A stretch of DNA of 64,000 bases from Pirellulaceae bacterium (GTDB taxonomy: Bacteria; Planctomycetota; Planctomycetia; Pirellulales; Pirellulaceae): contig BPJU01000018.1 of the NCBI GenBank assembly GCA_026004775.1, forward strand, positions 1-64,000, given 5' to 3'. The translations under genes and the position numbers were made by a program. Each line of letters begins with the position of its first letter. Within the stretch, counting starts at the first letter, position 1. Of the stretch, positions 18,928-26,980 are shown one piece after another. The notes beneath the pieces were generated by a model that did not search any database, was not told the origin of the DNA, and saw only the letters and a list, made by a program, of their open reading frames with translations.

Positions 18928-19465
18928 GCGGGTGTCTGGTTCTGGGAAGTCAACATCGTTCGGCCAAGGGCAAGGGCCCGATGCGCTCATGACGAATATA
19001 GGGAAAGGACGGACGGTTGTTAGGACTTACGTCTTCGTCATCCACCGTGCCGAGGTGCGCTAATGACAAATTTGGCCGCGACGGGCAGACCGGCCGTTGA
19101 GCACTTTCGAGGTTCTCTCATCCTCGGGCTTGGTATTGTCGGACTATCCATTACACGTGCTTGTGAATCGACTGGTATGGCTTGCGGCAGCGCCGACCGG
19201 AGCGTAAATCACCCAACGGATATCCCATAATTGTTAGGCAAACTTGCCACATCCGCGGGGACTGGCCAAGGAGTAGCCCTCCCCGGCTATCAAAAACCGC
19301 TGGCCAGGAGCGCGTGGCCAGTGACCGCTGGCGGTAAGCGTATTAGAAATCCGGTTGTTCCGGGTAACACTGTGCCACGTGAACAACCTTACGATCCGTT
19401 TTAGGGAGAGCGTAACCCGCAAGGGGCGTTGTCCGAAGGGGTAATTGTCAAAAAGGGGGCCGGGT
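18928..19465. other. Intergenic stretch with a hairpin
   Basis: About 540 bp between the ZIP gene and the PilZ gene. It contains one clean hairpin, CTGGCCA (19310-19316) / TGGCCAG (19325-19331), without a U run. I see no coding sequence or known RNA. Confidence 0.35.
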
Positions 19466-19972
19466 ATGGACGAGTCCACGTCGAAGAGTTACACCAAGTC
19501 CTTTTTGTTGCCTCAGGGCGACGATCAGGGCCGTGTCGACCTGCCGTTGATTCAAGCCGCGCGGCTTTTGCGCGAAATCTCCAACCGTGTCGAAAAGGGG
19601 GACGATCGGCGTTCGTGCCTGCGGTATAGCTTGGTAACGCCCATAGCATTTTTCCACACCGATGAACAGTTTCACACCTTTGGTGAATTGCGCTACGGGG
19701 TGGTACACAATATTAGTAAGAACGGTGTCGGATTTCTCGCAGTAACCCCCTTACAGCCATCCGCCAAGATCGTCCTGAAGCTAAACGTCCGAGATCAGTG
19801 CATGCACTTTGGTGCCGAAGTCGTGCGCTGCCGCCAAGTATTGTCGCATTACGATATCGGCGCCCGTCTTGTGAAACGGTTGTCTGGCGAGCGCGTTGAT
19901 TCAGTAATGCCCGCTGGCCAGCCACAGCCTGAGCCTACATCCTACTCAGGAAACAGCGTTGTCGACAAATAG
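19466..19972 (+). CDS. PilZ-domain protein (c-di-GMP binding)
   Basis: A 168-aa protein. After an acidic/helical N-terminus, a PilZ domain covers about residues 45-155. Both c-di-GMP contacts are present: RxxxR at Arg49-Arg53 (RSCLR) and (D/N)xSxxG at Asn82-Gly87 (NISKNG). It therefore probably changes state on binding c-di-GMP. Its target is not indicated by neighbours; the pilus locus lies 18 kb away. Start ATG 19466 with AGGGGG 7 bases upstream is preferred to an upstream TTG (19445). Its 3' end overlaps the convergent cysK end by 31 bp. Confidence 0.8.
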   Translation: MDESTSKSYTKSFLLPQGDDQGRVDLPLIQAARLLREISNRVEKGDDRRSCLRYSLVTPIAFFHTDEQFHTFGELRYGVVHNISKNGVGFLAVTPLQPSAKIVLKLNVRDQCMHFGAEVVRCRQVLSHYDIGARLVKRLSGERVDSVMPAGQPQPEPTSYSGNSVVDK

Positions 19973-20904
19973 CGTTCTCCGATATCCGGCAGCACAACCA
20001 CAATCAGCTTGCCGCGGTTTTCGGGACGCTTGGCTACCTGGATGGCAGCCCACGCGGCGGCCCCGCTGCTTATACCACACATCATGCCTTCGTAGCGAGC
20101 AAGCCGGCGGGCTGTTTCGGCGGCATCTTCGTCCTTCACTGTCACCACCTCGTCGATAATATCCACGTTCAACACGTCGGGAATAAACCCGGCCCCAATC
20201 CCTTGGATCGTGTGCCGCCCGGGCTGAAGCGGTAGCCCGGCCTTCTTCTGAGTAATAACCGGACTGTTAGCCGGCTCGACCGCAATCGCGTAGAACGATG
20301 GTTTGCGAGCCTTAATCACTTCCGAAACGCCCGTAATCGTTCCGCCCGTGCCCACTCCCGAAACCAAAATATCCACTTCACCTCCCGTGTCGCGCCATAT
20401 TTCTTCGGCCGTCGTCCGGCGGTGGATTTCCGGGTTGGCCGGGTTCTTGAACTGCTGGGGCATAAAGTAGCGGTCCGGGTCGGAAGCGACGATTTCTTCC
20501 GCTTTCCGCACCGCTCCAGGCATTCCCTCCGCAGCCGGTGTCAGCACCAGTTCCGCTCCCAAGGCACGCAACAGCCGCCGCCTCTCCAGGCTCATGCTCT
20601 CAGGCATAGTCACCATTAACTTGTAACCACGCGCCGCACACGTATAGGCCAACGCAATGCCCGTGTTGCCACTGGTCGGCTCGATGATAATTGTGTCTTC
20701 GCGTATCAACCCATCCCGTTCCGCCGCGTCGATCATCGCTCGTCCAATGCGGTCCTTGACGCTCCAGAGCGGATTAAGGTTTTCCATTTTGGCCAACACC
20801 GTCGCTACACACCCCTCGGTCACCCGTCGCAGTTTGACCAGCGGGGTGTTGCCAATGCACTCGGTAATTTCACTGAAAATCCGCTTCTTCGTCGCAACAG
20901 CCAT
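19942..20904 (-). CDS. cysK: Cysteine synthase A (O-acetylserine sulfhydrylase)
   Basis: A 320-aa PLP enzyme that makes L-cysteine from O-acetylserine and sulfide. Visible motifs: the PLP lysine Lys50 in [11 protein letters not shown], the substrate loop [13 protein letters not shown], the PLP-phosphate loop [10 protein letters not shown], and [11 protein letters not shown] near the end. Two residues before the SVKDR motif are Leu-Trp instead of the common Ala/Gly pair. Cystathionine beta-synthase-like activity cannot be excluded, but there is no CBS domain. Start ATG 20904. It is monocistronic and convergent with the PilZ gene. Confidence 0.93.
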   Translation of the reverse strand: MAVATKKRIFSEITECIGNTPLVKLRRVTEGCVATVLAKMENLNPLWSVKDRIGRAMIDAAERDGLIREDTIIIEPTSGNTGIALAYTCAARGYKLMVTMPESMSLERRRLLRALGAELVLTPAAEGMPGAVRKAEEIVASDPDRYFMPQQFKNPANPEIHRRTTAEEIWRDTGGEVDILVSGVGTGGTITGVSEVIKARKPSFYAIAVEPANSPVITQKKAGLPLQPGRHTIQGIGAGFIPDVLNVDIIDEVVTVKDEDAAETARRLARYEGMMCGISSGAAAWAAIQVAKRPENRGKLIVVVLPDIGERYLSTTLFPE

Positions 20905-21380
20905 CGCTCGTCCTTCTCGTCATCGCCCCTATGTCCACGAAACCACCTCCCCAACCGCATTACCGGTAAGGAAGCCCCAAACGACCTGCGCGAGCCTCTC
21001 GTTGCTGCACTTGGTCGCGGAAGTGCCGCATTTTACCCACAATCGAAAATTTGGGTCAACGCAAATCCATAGCGCGAAAACCACGACTAAATTTATCATC
21101 ATAATCGTATTTTAGAGGATCCGTACTGTCGGTACCAGACAGGTAGCGATGCGTGACCCTTGGAAAAACCAATCGCCGGAAGTACGAGGTTCAGGGTAGC
21201 CTATCATGGGCACGTGCTAACGCGGCTCCGATGCCCCCCAAGGGAGAAGGATGTACCAGTCTAACGAGTGCGAAAACCTGACTTATCTCCAGTTTTCGAC
21301 GTGGTTCAAGGTGGCCTTATGCATGGCGGCAGGTGCCTTTTCGTGGTGAATACCAGTCGCGAGTGTCCCGGTTCAGTCGG
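20905..21380. other. Intergenic stretch before the IS3-like element
   Basis: About 475 bp between cysK and the IS. The proximal part should hold the cysK promoter. I see no gene, tRNA or attachment-site-like sequence; it forms the left flank of the accessory island. Confidence 0.35.
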
Positions 21381-21433
21381 AACTGGACATGACGGGGGTA
21401 CGGGCTAAGATACCCCAAGAAAGGAGGAACGCC

Positions 21434-21745
21434 ATGTCCAGAACGCGCCGGTTTTTCTCGCCGGAGGATAAAGTCGCTATCCTCCGCAAGCATTTCCTCG
21501 AGGGAGTGCCCGTCTCAGAGATCTGTAAACAACTCGACCTCAACCCCACCCAGTTCTACAACTGGCAGCGGGAACTCTTCGAGAACGGCCACCTGGCTTT
21601 CCGAACCCCAAAGCAGGATCCCAAGACCGCACGGCTCGAATCCGAAATTGCCAAGCTCCGGGCGAAACTCGAACAAAAGAACGAAGTACTTGCCGAACTC
21701 ATGGAGGAGCACGTCAAATTAAAAAAAGAACTTGGGGAGATCTGA
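21434..21745 (+). CDS. IS3-family transposase OrfA
   Basis: A 103-aa DNA-binding subunit. Residues 1-55 are a transposase_8 type helix-turn-helix (FSPEDKVAILRKHFLEG, then DLNPTQFYNWQREL), followed by a leucine-zipper coiled coil (LESEIAKLRAKLEQKNEV). ATG 21434 has AAGGAGG upstream at good spacing. The frame ends just after an A7 run (21721-21727), where a -1 shift enters the OrfB frame and would give the OrfAB transposase. Confidence 0.88.
   Translation: MSRTRRFFSPEDKVAILRKHFLEGVPVSEICKQLDLNPTQFYNWQRELFENGHLAFRTPKQDPKTARLESEIAKLRAKLEQKNEVLAELMEEHVKLKKELGEI
21721..21727 (+). promoter_or_regulatory. Probable -1 ribosomal frameshift site (A7)
   Basis: Seven A residues near the 3' end of OrfA, read as TTA AAA AAA GAA in the OrfA frame. 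The -1 frame is open from here through OrfB with no stop, and OrfB has no convincing own start. This is the usual layout for programmed OrfAB synthesis in IS3 elements. Confidence 0.65.
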
Positions 21746-21795
21746 AGGAGGGTTGGGTCTCCCCCGAAATCCGGGACCAGATCGTCGATTTCCTG

Positions 21796-23073
21796 GTGCA
21801 ATGGGCCAAAAAGACGGAAATCGCCCTCTGCACCCTGATCCTGTGGCTCGGCATCTGCCGCTCCAAGTTCTATCTGTGGCAGCAACATTACGGCAAAGTC
21901 CGTGAACAGGACCGCTGGATTCCCCGTGACCATTGGATCACTCCCGAGGAACGCCAGGCTATTATCGACTACGCCCGAAAACACCCGGGAGTCGGCTACC
22001 GCCGACTGACCTTTATGATGATGGATGAAGATATCGTGGCAGTAAGCCCTGCCACTGTCTACCGAGTGCTCAAACAGGAAGGTTTGTTGTCCAGGCCATC
22101 GCCAGCCAACCCCAGGCGAGGCAATGGTTTCCAGCAGCCGTCCGAACCCCACCAGAACTGGCACATCGACTTCACTCACGTCAAGGTCGCGGGTACCTTC
22201 TACCACATGTGCAGCGTTATCGACGGATACAGCCGCTATACCGTGGCCTGGGAACTCTTTCCCACCATGCGATCCGCTGACGCCCAAATTGTCGTCCAAA
22301 AGGCACGAGAGGCGTTTCCCGATGCTCGACCCACCATCATCTCGGATAACGGCCGACAGTTCGTCTGCCGTGAATTCCATCAATTCATCAGTCTGTGCCA
22401 GTTCCATCACATTACGACTTCACCCTACTATCCTCAATCCAACGGCAAAATAGAACGCTCCTTCGGAAGTCTCAAACGGGAGTGCCTCCGCCCGCAAACT
22501 CCCTTGACCGTAGAGGATGCCAGACGCGTTATCCAAAACTATGTAAACGAGTACAACCACACCCGGCTCCATGCAGCCATCGGCTATGTCGCTCCCGCCG
22601 ATCGTTTACATGGCCTGGACGCAATCATCCATCAAAAGCGCGATGAAAAGCTCCAGGAGGCACGTGAGCTTCGCCGCCAACGACGCCAGGCTGCTCAACA
22701 GGCAACCATGCGGCAAGATAACCGCATCGATTTCGCTCTCCTGCGACGCACCGTCCGTATGGCCAACGTCCTCGAGGCACTCGTCGGCCTGGAACACTAT
22801 CGCGGAAGCGGACCGCAACGCCGTGGGCCCTGTCCTATCCATCAACATCCTGACGGAAAAAACCATCGCTCCTTCTCAGTCAATCTCCAACGAGGCATCT
22901 TCCGATGCTTTCATCCCCAATGCCAGTGCCAAGGCAATGTCCTTGACCTCTGGGCTACCTGCCACAACCTCGACCTTCCCGCCGCCGCTCGATCCCTGGC
23001 CGAACGCTTTGCACCCGCCTTGATCAGTCCTGACAATACCCCTACAACAGAGAAGAGGAACCCGTCGTCATGA
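21796..23073 (+). CDS. IS3-family transposase OrfB with C-terminal CHC2 zinc finger
   Basis: A 425-aa frame beginning at a weak GTG; the frame is open back to the A7 run, so it is probably made as OrfAB. It has an HTH_21 segment (HPGVGYRRLTFMMMDEDIV, about 55-75) and an integrase core with the DDE triad: Asp in NWHIDFTHVKV, Asp in TIISDNGRQF, Glu in YYPQSNGKIERSF. Normal OrfB ends soon after the core. Here about 130 extra residues follow, including a DnaG-type CHC2 zinc ribbon near 325-375: CPIHQHPDG, RSFSVNLQRGIFRC, FHPQCQCQGNVLDLW. The fusion is in one uninterrupted frame. The zinc ribbon may bind single-stranded DNA or ends; this is inference. Confidence 0.85.
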   Translation: MQWAKKTEIALCTLILWLGICRSKFYLWQQHYGKVREQDRWIPRDHWITPEERQAIIDYARKHPGVGYRRLTFMMMDEDIVAVSPATVYRVLKQEGLLSRPSPANPRRGNGFQQPSEPHQNWHIDFTHVKVAGTFYHMCSVIDGYSRYTVAWELFPTMRSADAQIVVQKAREAFPDARPTIISDNGRQFVCREFHQFISLCQFHHITTSPYYPQSNGKIERSFGSLKRECLRPQTPLTVEDARRVIQNYVNEYNHTRLHAAIGYVAPADRLHGLDAIIHQKRDEKLQEARELRRQRRQAAQQATMRQDNRIDFALLRRTVRMANVLEALVGLEHYRGSGPQRRGPCPIHQHPDGKNHRSFSVNLQRGIFRCFHPQCQCQGNVLDLWATCHNLDLPAAARSLAERFAPALISPDNTPTTEKRNPSS

Positions 23074-23400
23074 ACTGTTTCTACTTTATGCCCTTGACCC
23101 CGGTTGTCCAGTTATGGCTGAACCAACACACGAGCTTCACCATTCGGCAGCCGCGAACACACGCAAATGTCTTCACTTTGCTCGGCCAATGTCTGCTCGC
23201 GCGGGCCCTCACCCCCGATTCTTTAAAAAAACCGGGCATGGTGTGACACCCGTATGGTAGAGCAAACAAGGCCACATAGGTTCTGTTTTTCCGAAAATTT
23301 GCTACGCTGCTTGGAATGGCGGCGCTCGATTGCGGGCACGCATCGAGTAGCCGCAGACAAAGGCACAAGGAATCTCGCGCCATTCAAGGAGGAACCACGG

Positions 23401-25167
23401 ATGGCTCGGCCACGACGCTGCGACGTTTTTTCGACGGGTGACGTGGTCCGCCTGTTGTGCGGCTCGACCTGCGTGCGCCAAGAGGCGCTTATCCGGCGAG
23501 ACCCATCACGAGTAGACGAGCGCATCGACCGGCCACTCTTCTTGTTCGAAAAGGTGGTGCACTACGCCAGCGTCTTCGGCCTGGTAGTCTACTCATGCAC
23601 GATACTGCCCGAGGCGATTCTGATCAGCTTGCAGCTACGACCCGATTGGGTAAAAAGCTGGTCGAACGAGGAAGTGCTCCAGCGAGCCTGGAAGGGACTT
23701 CGCAAACTGGTCAAAGAGTATTGCAAAGAGCACGGTATTGAATGCCGGTGGAAGAGAAATCCTCCAGCGGTGCTGCTGGAAGACCAGAAGTTCCAGAAAG
23801 AAATGCGGAAGAGGCTCTCGTCCGTATCGCTTTTCATGAAGCTTATCAAACAGACTTCGGCTTTTCACTTTAACCGTGAAGACGGTGTGCGCGGGTGCTT
23901 TTGGTCCGAACGGTTTTCTGGCACTCCGGAGAAGAGCCCGGCGGATTCGGTGACCATGAACATGCTGATCGACGCACACCCGGTGGCGGTGCGGATGGTG
24001 CCGGTCTTGGAGCAGCCGCACCATGGTTCTGGGTGGTGCCGGCTGGTCTATGCGATCCAGGTGTGCGGTGTGGAGGTCACCGAGGAAACGCTGGCCGATA
24101 CGCCTCAGTTAAGCGACGAGGTGCGTGCCTCGTTGGGCAGAGCTTTTCGATTGCTCAGAGAGGGCATGCAGCGGGTAGTGGATGGGGATATCGATGATGG
24201 CGAGCTAACCGAAGAGGCCGACTTGTCCGACGAGACAACCGCTGAATCTTCGGCTGTTGAACAAACAGAGGCTCCGGGGGCAGGTGGCCAGGTGCCGGGT
24301 AACTCGGAAACATCGTTTGACGAAGCGGCGGTGTCGAATGCACCTACTGAAGAAACGGTGGCTGCTTCGCCAGGTGGGCAAGTGCCATCTCGTTCGGGAG
24401 GTGGGCAAGCGCGAGCGGAGTTGCGAGGTTCTCGAAACAAGAGGAAAACTTCCCGTGCCGCGACTGGCAGGCAGGAAGCCGAGCGTGATGAACGACGAAA
24501 ATTTCCGGTGCCGCTCATCAAGCTGGGTCCGGTGGACTGCCGCAGGTACAGCGGTGAGATGGGCGCGGGCCTCTCTTGGCAGCATGCTCTTGGGATAGGG
24601 CCGATCGACGAAGTGGAGTGGGCTGAGCTTGTCCGGTGGGTGGGGACGACCTGGTGTGCATGGCGGCAGATCAAGCCAGAGGACCAGGACGCGGTGTTTG
24701 ACAAGAAGCGGTATGACGAGTGGAGGCAGGGCCAGCGGCAGTTCAGGATGGGAGCTTTGAACGAGCAACAGCTTCAAAGGTCTCGGCAGAAGCTGATCGA
24801 GTGGCTTACCGAGTGTGCGCGTGTGGGTCGGGTGCCGGGCTTGTTCGGGGAGGAAGATCGAGCGAGGTGGGCCGATCGGTTGTTGGCGGCTCGGCAGACA
24901 CCGGAGGAGTTGGCCGACGAGGTGGCTGAGCTGTTGGGGGTGAGTGAGGAACGGATGGCGGAGCTACGAGGGGCGTTGGCTCGAGTGAAGTTGACGATCA
25001 GCCGGATTGTGGAGGCTGGCGAGTTGTGGCGGGTGGACCTGGTGCGTGGGGCTCAGGAGTTATTGGGCTTGCGCGAGTGGGTGGCTCGGCGGCGGGCCAC
25101 GTTGAGGGCCCAGGCTGAAGGAAGCTCGGCGGAGGCCGATGCGAGGCCGCCGCCGGACACAAGTTAG
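23401..25167 (+). CDS. REP-transposase-like protein lacking the HUH motif
   Basis: A 588-aa protein starting at ATG 23401 behind AAGGAGG. Residues 1-200 follow the Y1/REP-associated transposase pattern: RPRRCDVFSTGDVV at the start, LRPDWVKSWSNEEVLQRAW (78-97), and FMKLIKQTSAFHFNREDG with CFWSERF (145-172). The catalytic His-hydrophobic-His, expected in a 'MSNHxHxVL' context, is replaced by ILPEAILISL (68-77), so both metal-binding histidines are gone. A Gly/Ser/Glu-rich linker (about 245-360) joins it to a helical C-terminal domain (PLIKLGPVDC, LSWQHALGIGPIDEVEW) not found in minimal transposases. It is probably not a nuclease; it may be a domesticated binder of REP-like DNA. REP-like repeats follow at 25477-26143. 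Confidence 0.65.
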   Translation: MARPRRCDVFSTGDVVRLLCGSTCVRQEALIRRDPSRVDERIDRPLFLFEKVVHYASVFGLVVYSCTILPEAILISLQLRPDWVKSWSNEEVLQRAWKGLRKLVKEYCKEHGIECRWKRNPPAVLLEDQKFQKEMRKRLSSVSLFMKLIKQTSAFHFNREDGVRGCFWSERFSGTPEKSPADSVTMNMLIDAHPVAVRMVPVLEQPHHGSGWCRLVYAIQVCGVEVTEETLADTPQLSDEVRASLGRAFRLLREGMQRVVDGDIDDGELTEEADLSDETTAESSAVEQTEAPGAGGQVPGNSETSFDEAAVSNAPTEETVAASPGGQVPSRSGGGQARAELRGSRNKRKTSRAATGRQEAERDERRKFPVPLIKLGPVDCRRYSGEMGAGLSWQHALGIGPIDEVEWAELVRWVGTTWCAWRQIKPEDQDAVFDKKRYDEWRQGQRQFRMGALNEQQLQRSRQKLIEWLTECARVGRVPGLFGEEDRARWADRLLAARQTPEELADEVAELLGVSEERMAELRGALARVKLTISRIVEAGELWRVDLVRGAQELLGLREWVARRRATLRAQAEGSSAEADARPPPDTS

Positions 25168-25476
25168 GCGAGTCGCCGGGCTCTCGAAGCAGCCCGAGCT
25201 TCGTGGGGCGGCATCTTTGCATGGGTTGCTCGATGGGAGCTTAAGGCTGTTAAGACGGTGCGAATCTTTTGTCGGGGCATCTTGTTTTTGAAAGCCGGGT
25301 ACCCGGTGAGGGGCAGGGTCTTGTCTTTGGTGTGTTGAGAAGCTCTTTCCTGGGATTTTGTGGGCCAAATTCTGGCCGCAGCCGATGAACAAGCGAGGCT
25401 GGGAAAACCGAGCCGCGCGGGTTAGCTGCACCAAAAGTGTAACGGCGATTCTCCAATGGAGGGGGCAGGCGGCGAA

Positions 25477-25542
25477 CCGCGGGCAAAAACCTAGGGAACC
25501 TGACCCCGTCGGGAGCCGCGAAACTGCCGGGGTCTGTCCCCG
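25477..25542. repeat. 66-bp REP-like repeat, copy 1
   Basis: Begins CCGCGGGCAAAAACC and ends GGGGTCTGTCCCCG. It is nearly identical to 25868-25933; the clear difference is CGTCGGGA versus CGCTGGGA. Internal complementarity (GACCCCG with CGGGGTC) makes it palindromic. A looser match precedes both copies by about 100 bp (GCCGATxAACAAxCGAGGCTGGG at about 25380 and 25771), so the repeat unit is about 390 bp in degenerate form. Confidence 0.7.
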
Positions 25543-25867
25543 CGCGATTGGAAATATGAGGGGTCTGTCCCCCAATTTCGCCTACGGACCGCCGGAGCCG
25601 GGGCCCGCTCGGTCAACGCCGTTTGGGCCGGGAGCCTGGCTCGTCGGCCCACGCCATCGGGCCCAGCAGGTTGGGCCGTCACCCAACACCACCAGAAGTG
25701 CCAGCCTCACCTCGCCAGCCTCGCTTCGCACGCCACACCACCGGTCGCGCGAGTTTGGGTCCTCATCGAAAGCCGATCAACAAACGAGGCTGGGGCTGCC
25801 AACCCGCGTGGGCCGACCAGCCGGAAGGGCGACGCCGTCGCTCCAAAGGTGCAGAACCGGCCAGGGA

Positions 25868-25933
25868 CCGCGGGCAAAAACCTAGGGAACCTGACCCCGC
25901 TGGGAGCCGCGAAACTGCCGGGGTCTGTCCCCG
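25868..25933. repeat. 66-bp REP-like repeat, copy 2
   Basis: Second copy of the repeat at 25477-25542, 391 bp downstream and in the same orientation. Both lie just behind the HUH-less REP-transposase-like gene. The stretch 25168-26022 that holds them shows no credible gene. Confidence 0.7.
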
Positions 25934-26022
25934 GGTGATGGCATTGGAAGGAGGGGGGCGGACCCTTGCGCGATCTGCGGCGTGGTGGAGGACGGGGACG
26001 CCTGATGAGGAATTTTTGGTTC

Positions 26023-26143
26023 GGAAGTCTTGCGGCGGCTGCTCGCGCAGCCGCCTGGCGACTTCCGCTACGAATGGATATTACCCTATGACGGAAGTCT
26101 TGCGGCGGACGCGAACGCGTCCGCCTAGCGACTTCCGCTACGA
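26023..26143. repeat. Tandem pair of REP hairpins
   Basis: Two long palindromes, 26023-26073 and 26093-26143, with a period of 70 bp. Each starts GGAAGTCTTGCGGCGG and ends CGACTTCCGCTACGA; the loops differ (CTGCTCGCGCAG in copy 1, ACGCGAACGCGT in copy 2), and each loop arm stays self-complementary. Compensatory change in the stems argues for selection on the hairpin. The group II intron fragment begins directly after copy 2. Confidence 0.8.
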
Positions 26144-26151
26144 GCGACATC

Positions 26152-26621
26152 GTGGAGAACGACCTGGAAAGCTACTTTGGCACGATCCCACACGATCGAC
26201 TACCGGCTCGGGTGGGCCAGAAGATCAGCGACGGGCGCATCCTGGGGCTGATCAAGATGTTTCTGGAGCAGGGGGTGATGGAAGGCTTGTCGACGTGGAC
26301 TCCGGAAGAGGGGACTCCACAAGGAGCGATCATCAGCCCATTGCTGCTGAACATCTATCTGGACCCACTAGACCATCTGATGTTGCGCGGCGGAGAAGTC
26401 TCAGGAAGTTCTACCACACGATTCGCCCGAAGACACGCCGCACGGACGGACGGCCTTTGACGCACATCATAGCCGACGTGAACCCGACGCTACGTGGCTG
26501 GTTTAAGTACTATAAACACAGCACGAAGACGATTTTTCCGGAAATAGATCAGTGGGTACGGATGCGCCTGCGATCCATACTACGCAAGCGTAGGAAAGGC
26601 AAGGGACGAGGCAGAGGATAA
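26152..26621 (+). pseudogene. Group II intron reverse transcriptase/maturase fragment
   Basis: Frame 1 reads NDLESYFGTIPHDRL, ISDGRILGLIKMFLEQGVME and EEGTPQGAIISPLLLNIYLD, which are RT blocks 2-4 of group II intron proteins. Before the YADD block the sequence jumps, with a change of frame near 26388, into RRSLRKFYHTIRPKTRR and NPTLRGWFKYYKHS, the C-terminal part of the maturase. Catalytic Asp residues of YADD are absent and the frame is broken, so it is not functional. Confidence 0.85.
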
Positions 26622-26731
26622 GATCATCATCGCTGGCCGAATGTCTTCTTTTGCACGCATGGGTTGTTTGACCTGACGGCAGCCCATCGCGAGCTGTAGC
26701 AACCCGCTCGGAGCTAAAACCACCTACCGGA

Positions 26732-26802
26732 GAGCCGTATGCGGGAGAACCGCACGTACGGTTCGGAGGGAGGGGAGGCTCGAACCAATGGGCCTCCCCT
26801 AC
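26732..26802 (+). ncRNA. Group II intron domains V and VI
   Basis: A 34-nt domain V (26732-26765) with the canonical form GAGCCGTATGCGGGAGAACC followed by its pairing arm and GGTTCG. Domain VI follows: GGGGAGGC / GCCTCCCC around 26773-26799, with an unpaired purine-rich loop, and a 3' end at CTAC (about 26802). Domain V still shows all pairs, so decay is recent or it is conserved by chance. Confidence 0.8.
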
Positions 26803-26980
26803 CGCTCGCCCGTCGGGGGTTGAGCCTACGCACAGCACATTGCAACGTGCGAGCAGTTAGGACATGATACGTTGCAAGCCATGCGGAGCCAGCCCCAGGC
26901 ATGGATCGGTGCGGGTCTGGTATCACCCATCGTTCGGATAAAAAGCGATTCCCGGCGCCCAACTGCGGGAGAATTGAGCG

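Larger units (their letters stand above)
21381..23113 (+). mobile_element. IS3-family insertion sequence with CHC2-fused transposase
   Basis: The ends are inverted repeats: AACTGGACATGACGGGGGTA at 21381 and, from 23113 on the other strand, AACTGGACAACCGGGGTCAA. The first nine bases match perfectly, and a C-GGGG block matches further in. Inside are OrfA (HTH and leucine zipper) and OrfB (DDE), in the 0/-1 frames typical of IS3, with an A7 slippery run between. At about 1733 bp it is longer than most IS3 members because of the extra zinc-finger domain. No target duplication is evident. Both ORFs are intact, so the element may be active or recently so. Confidence 0.8.
26144..26802 (+). mobile_element. 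Group II intron remnant
   Basis: A 5'-truncated and internally deleted bacterial group II intron. It consists of part of the intron-encoded reverse transcriptase (RT about 26144-26390, maturase/X domain about 26388-26621), a spacer, and an apparently intact 3' end with domains V and VI (26732-26802). Domains I-IV and the YADD catalytic block are missing. The left border abuts a REP hairpin, a setting in which some group II introns insert. Confidence 0.8.

Noticed and set aside
21434-23073. DnaG primase or plasmid replication gene, because of the CHC2 ribbon
   Set aside because: No TOPRIM or primase core follows; the domain sits behind a complete DDE transposase inside the IS ends.
25168-26143. 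Possible CRISPR array
   Set aside because: The repeats are two pairs with different sequences and spacings (391 and 70 bp), palindromic like REP elements, with no regular spacers and no cas genes.
25623-26621. A 332-codon frame across the repeat region
   Set aside because: Only its last 75 codons are protein-like (maturase tail of the intron remnant); the rest crosses REP repeats and non-coding DNA.
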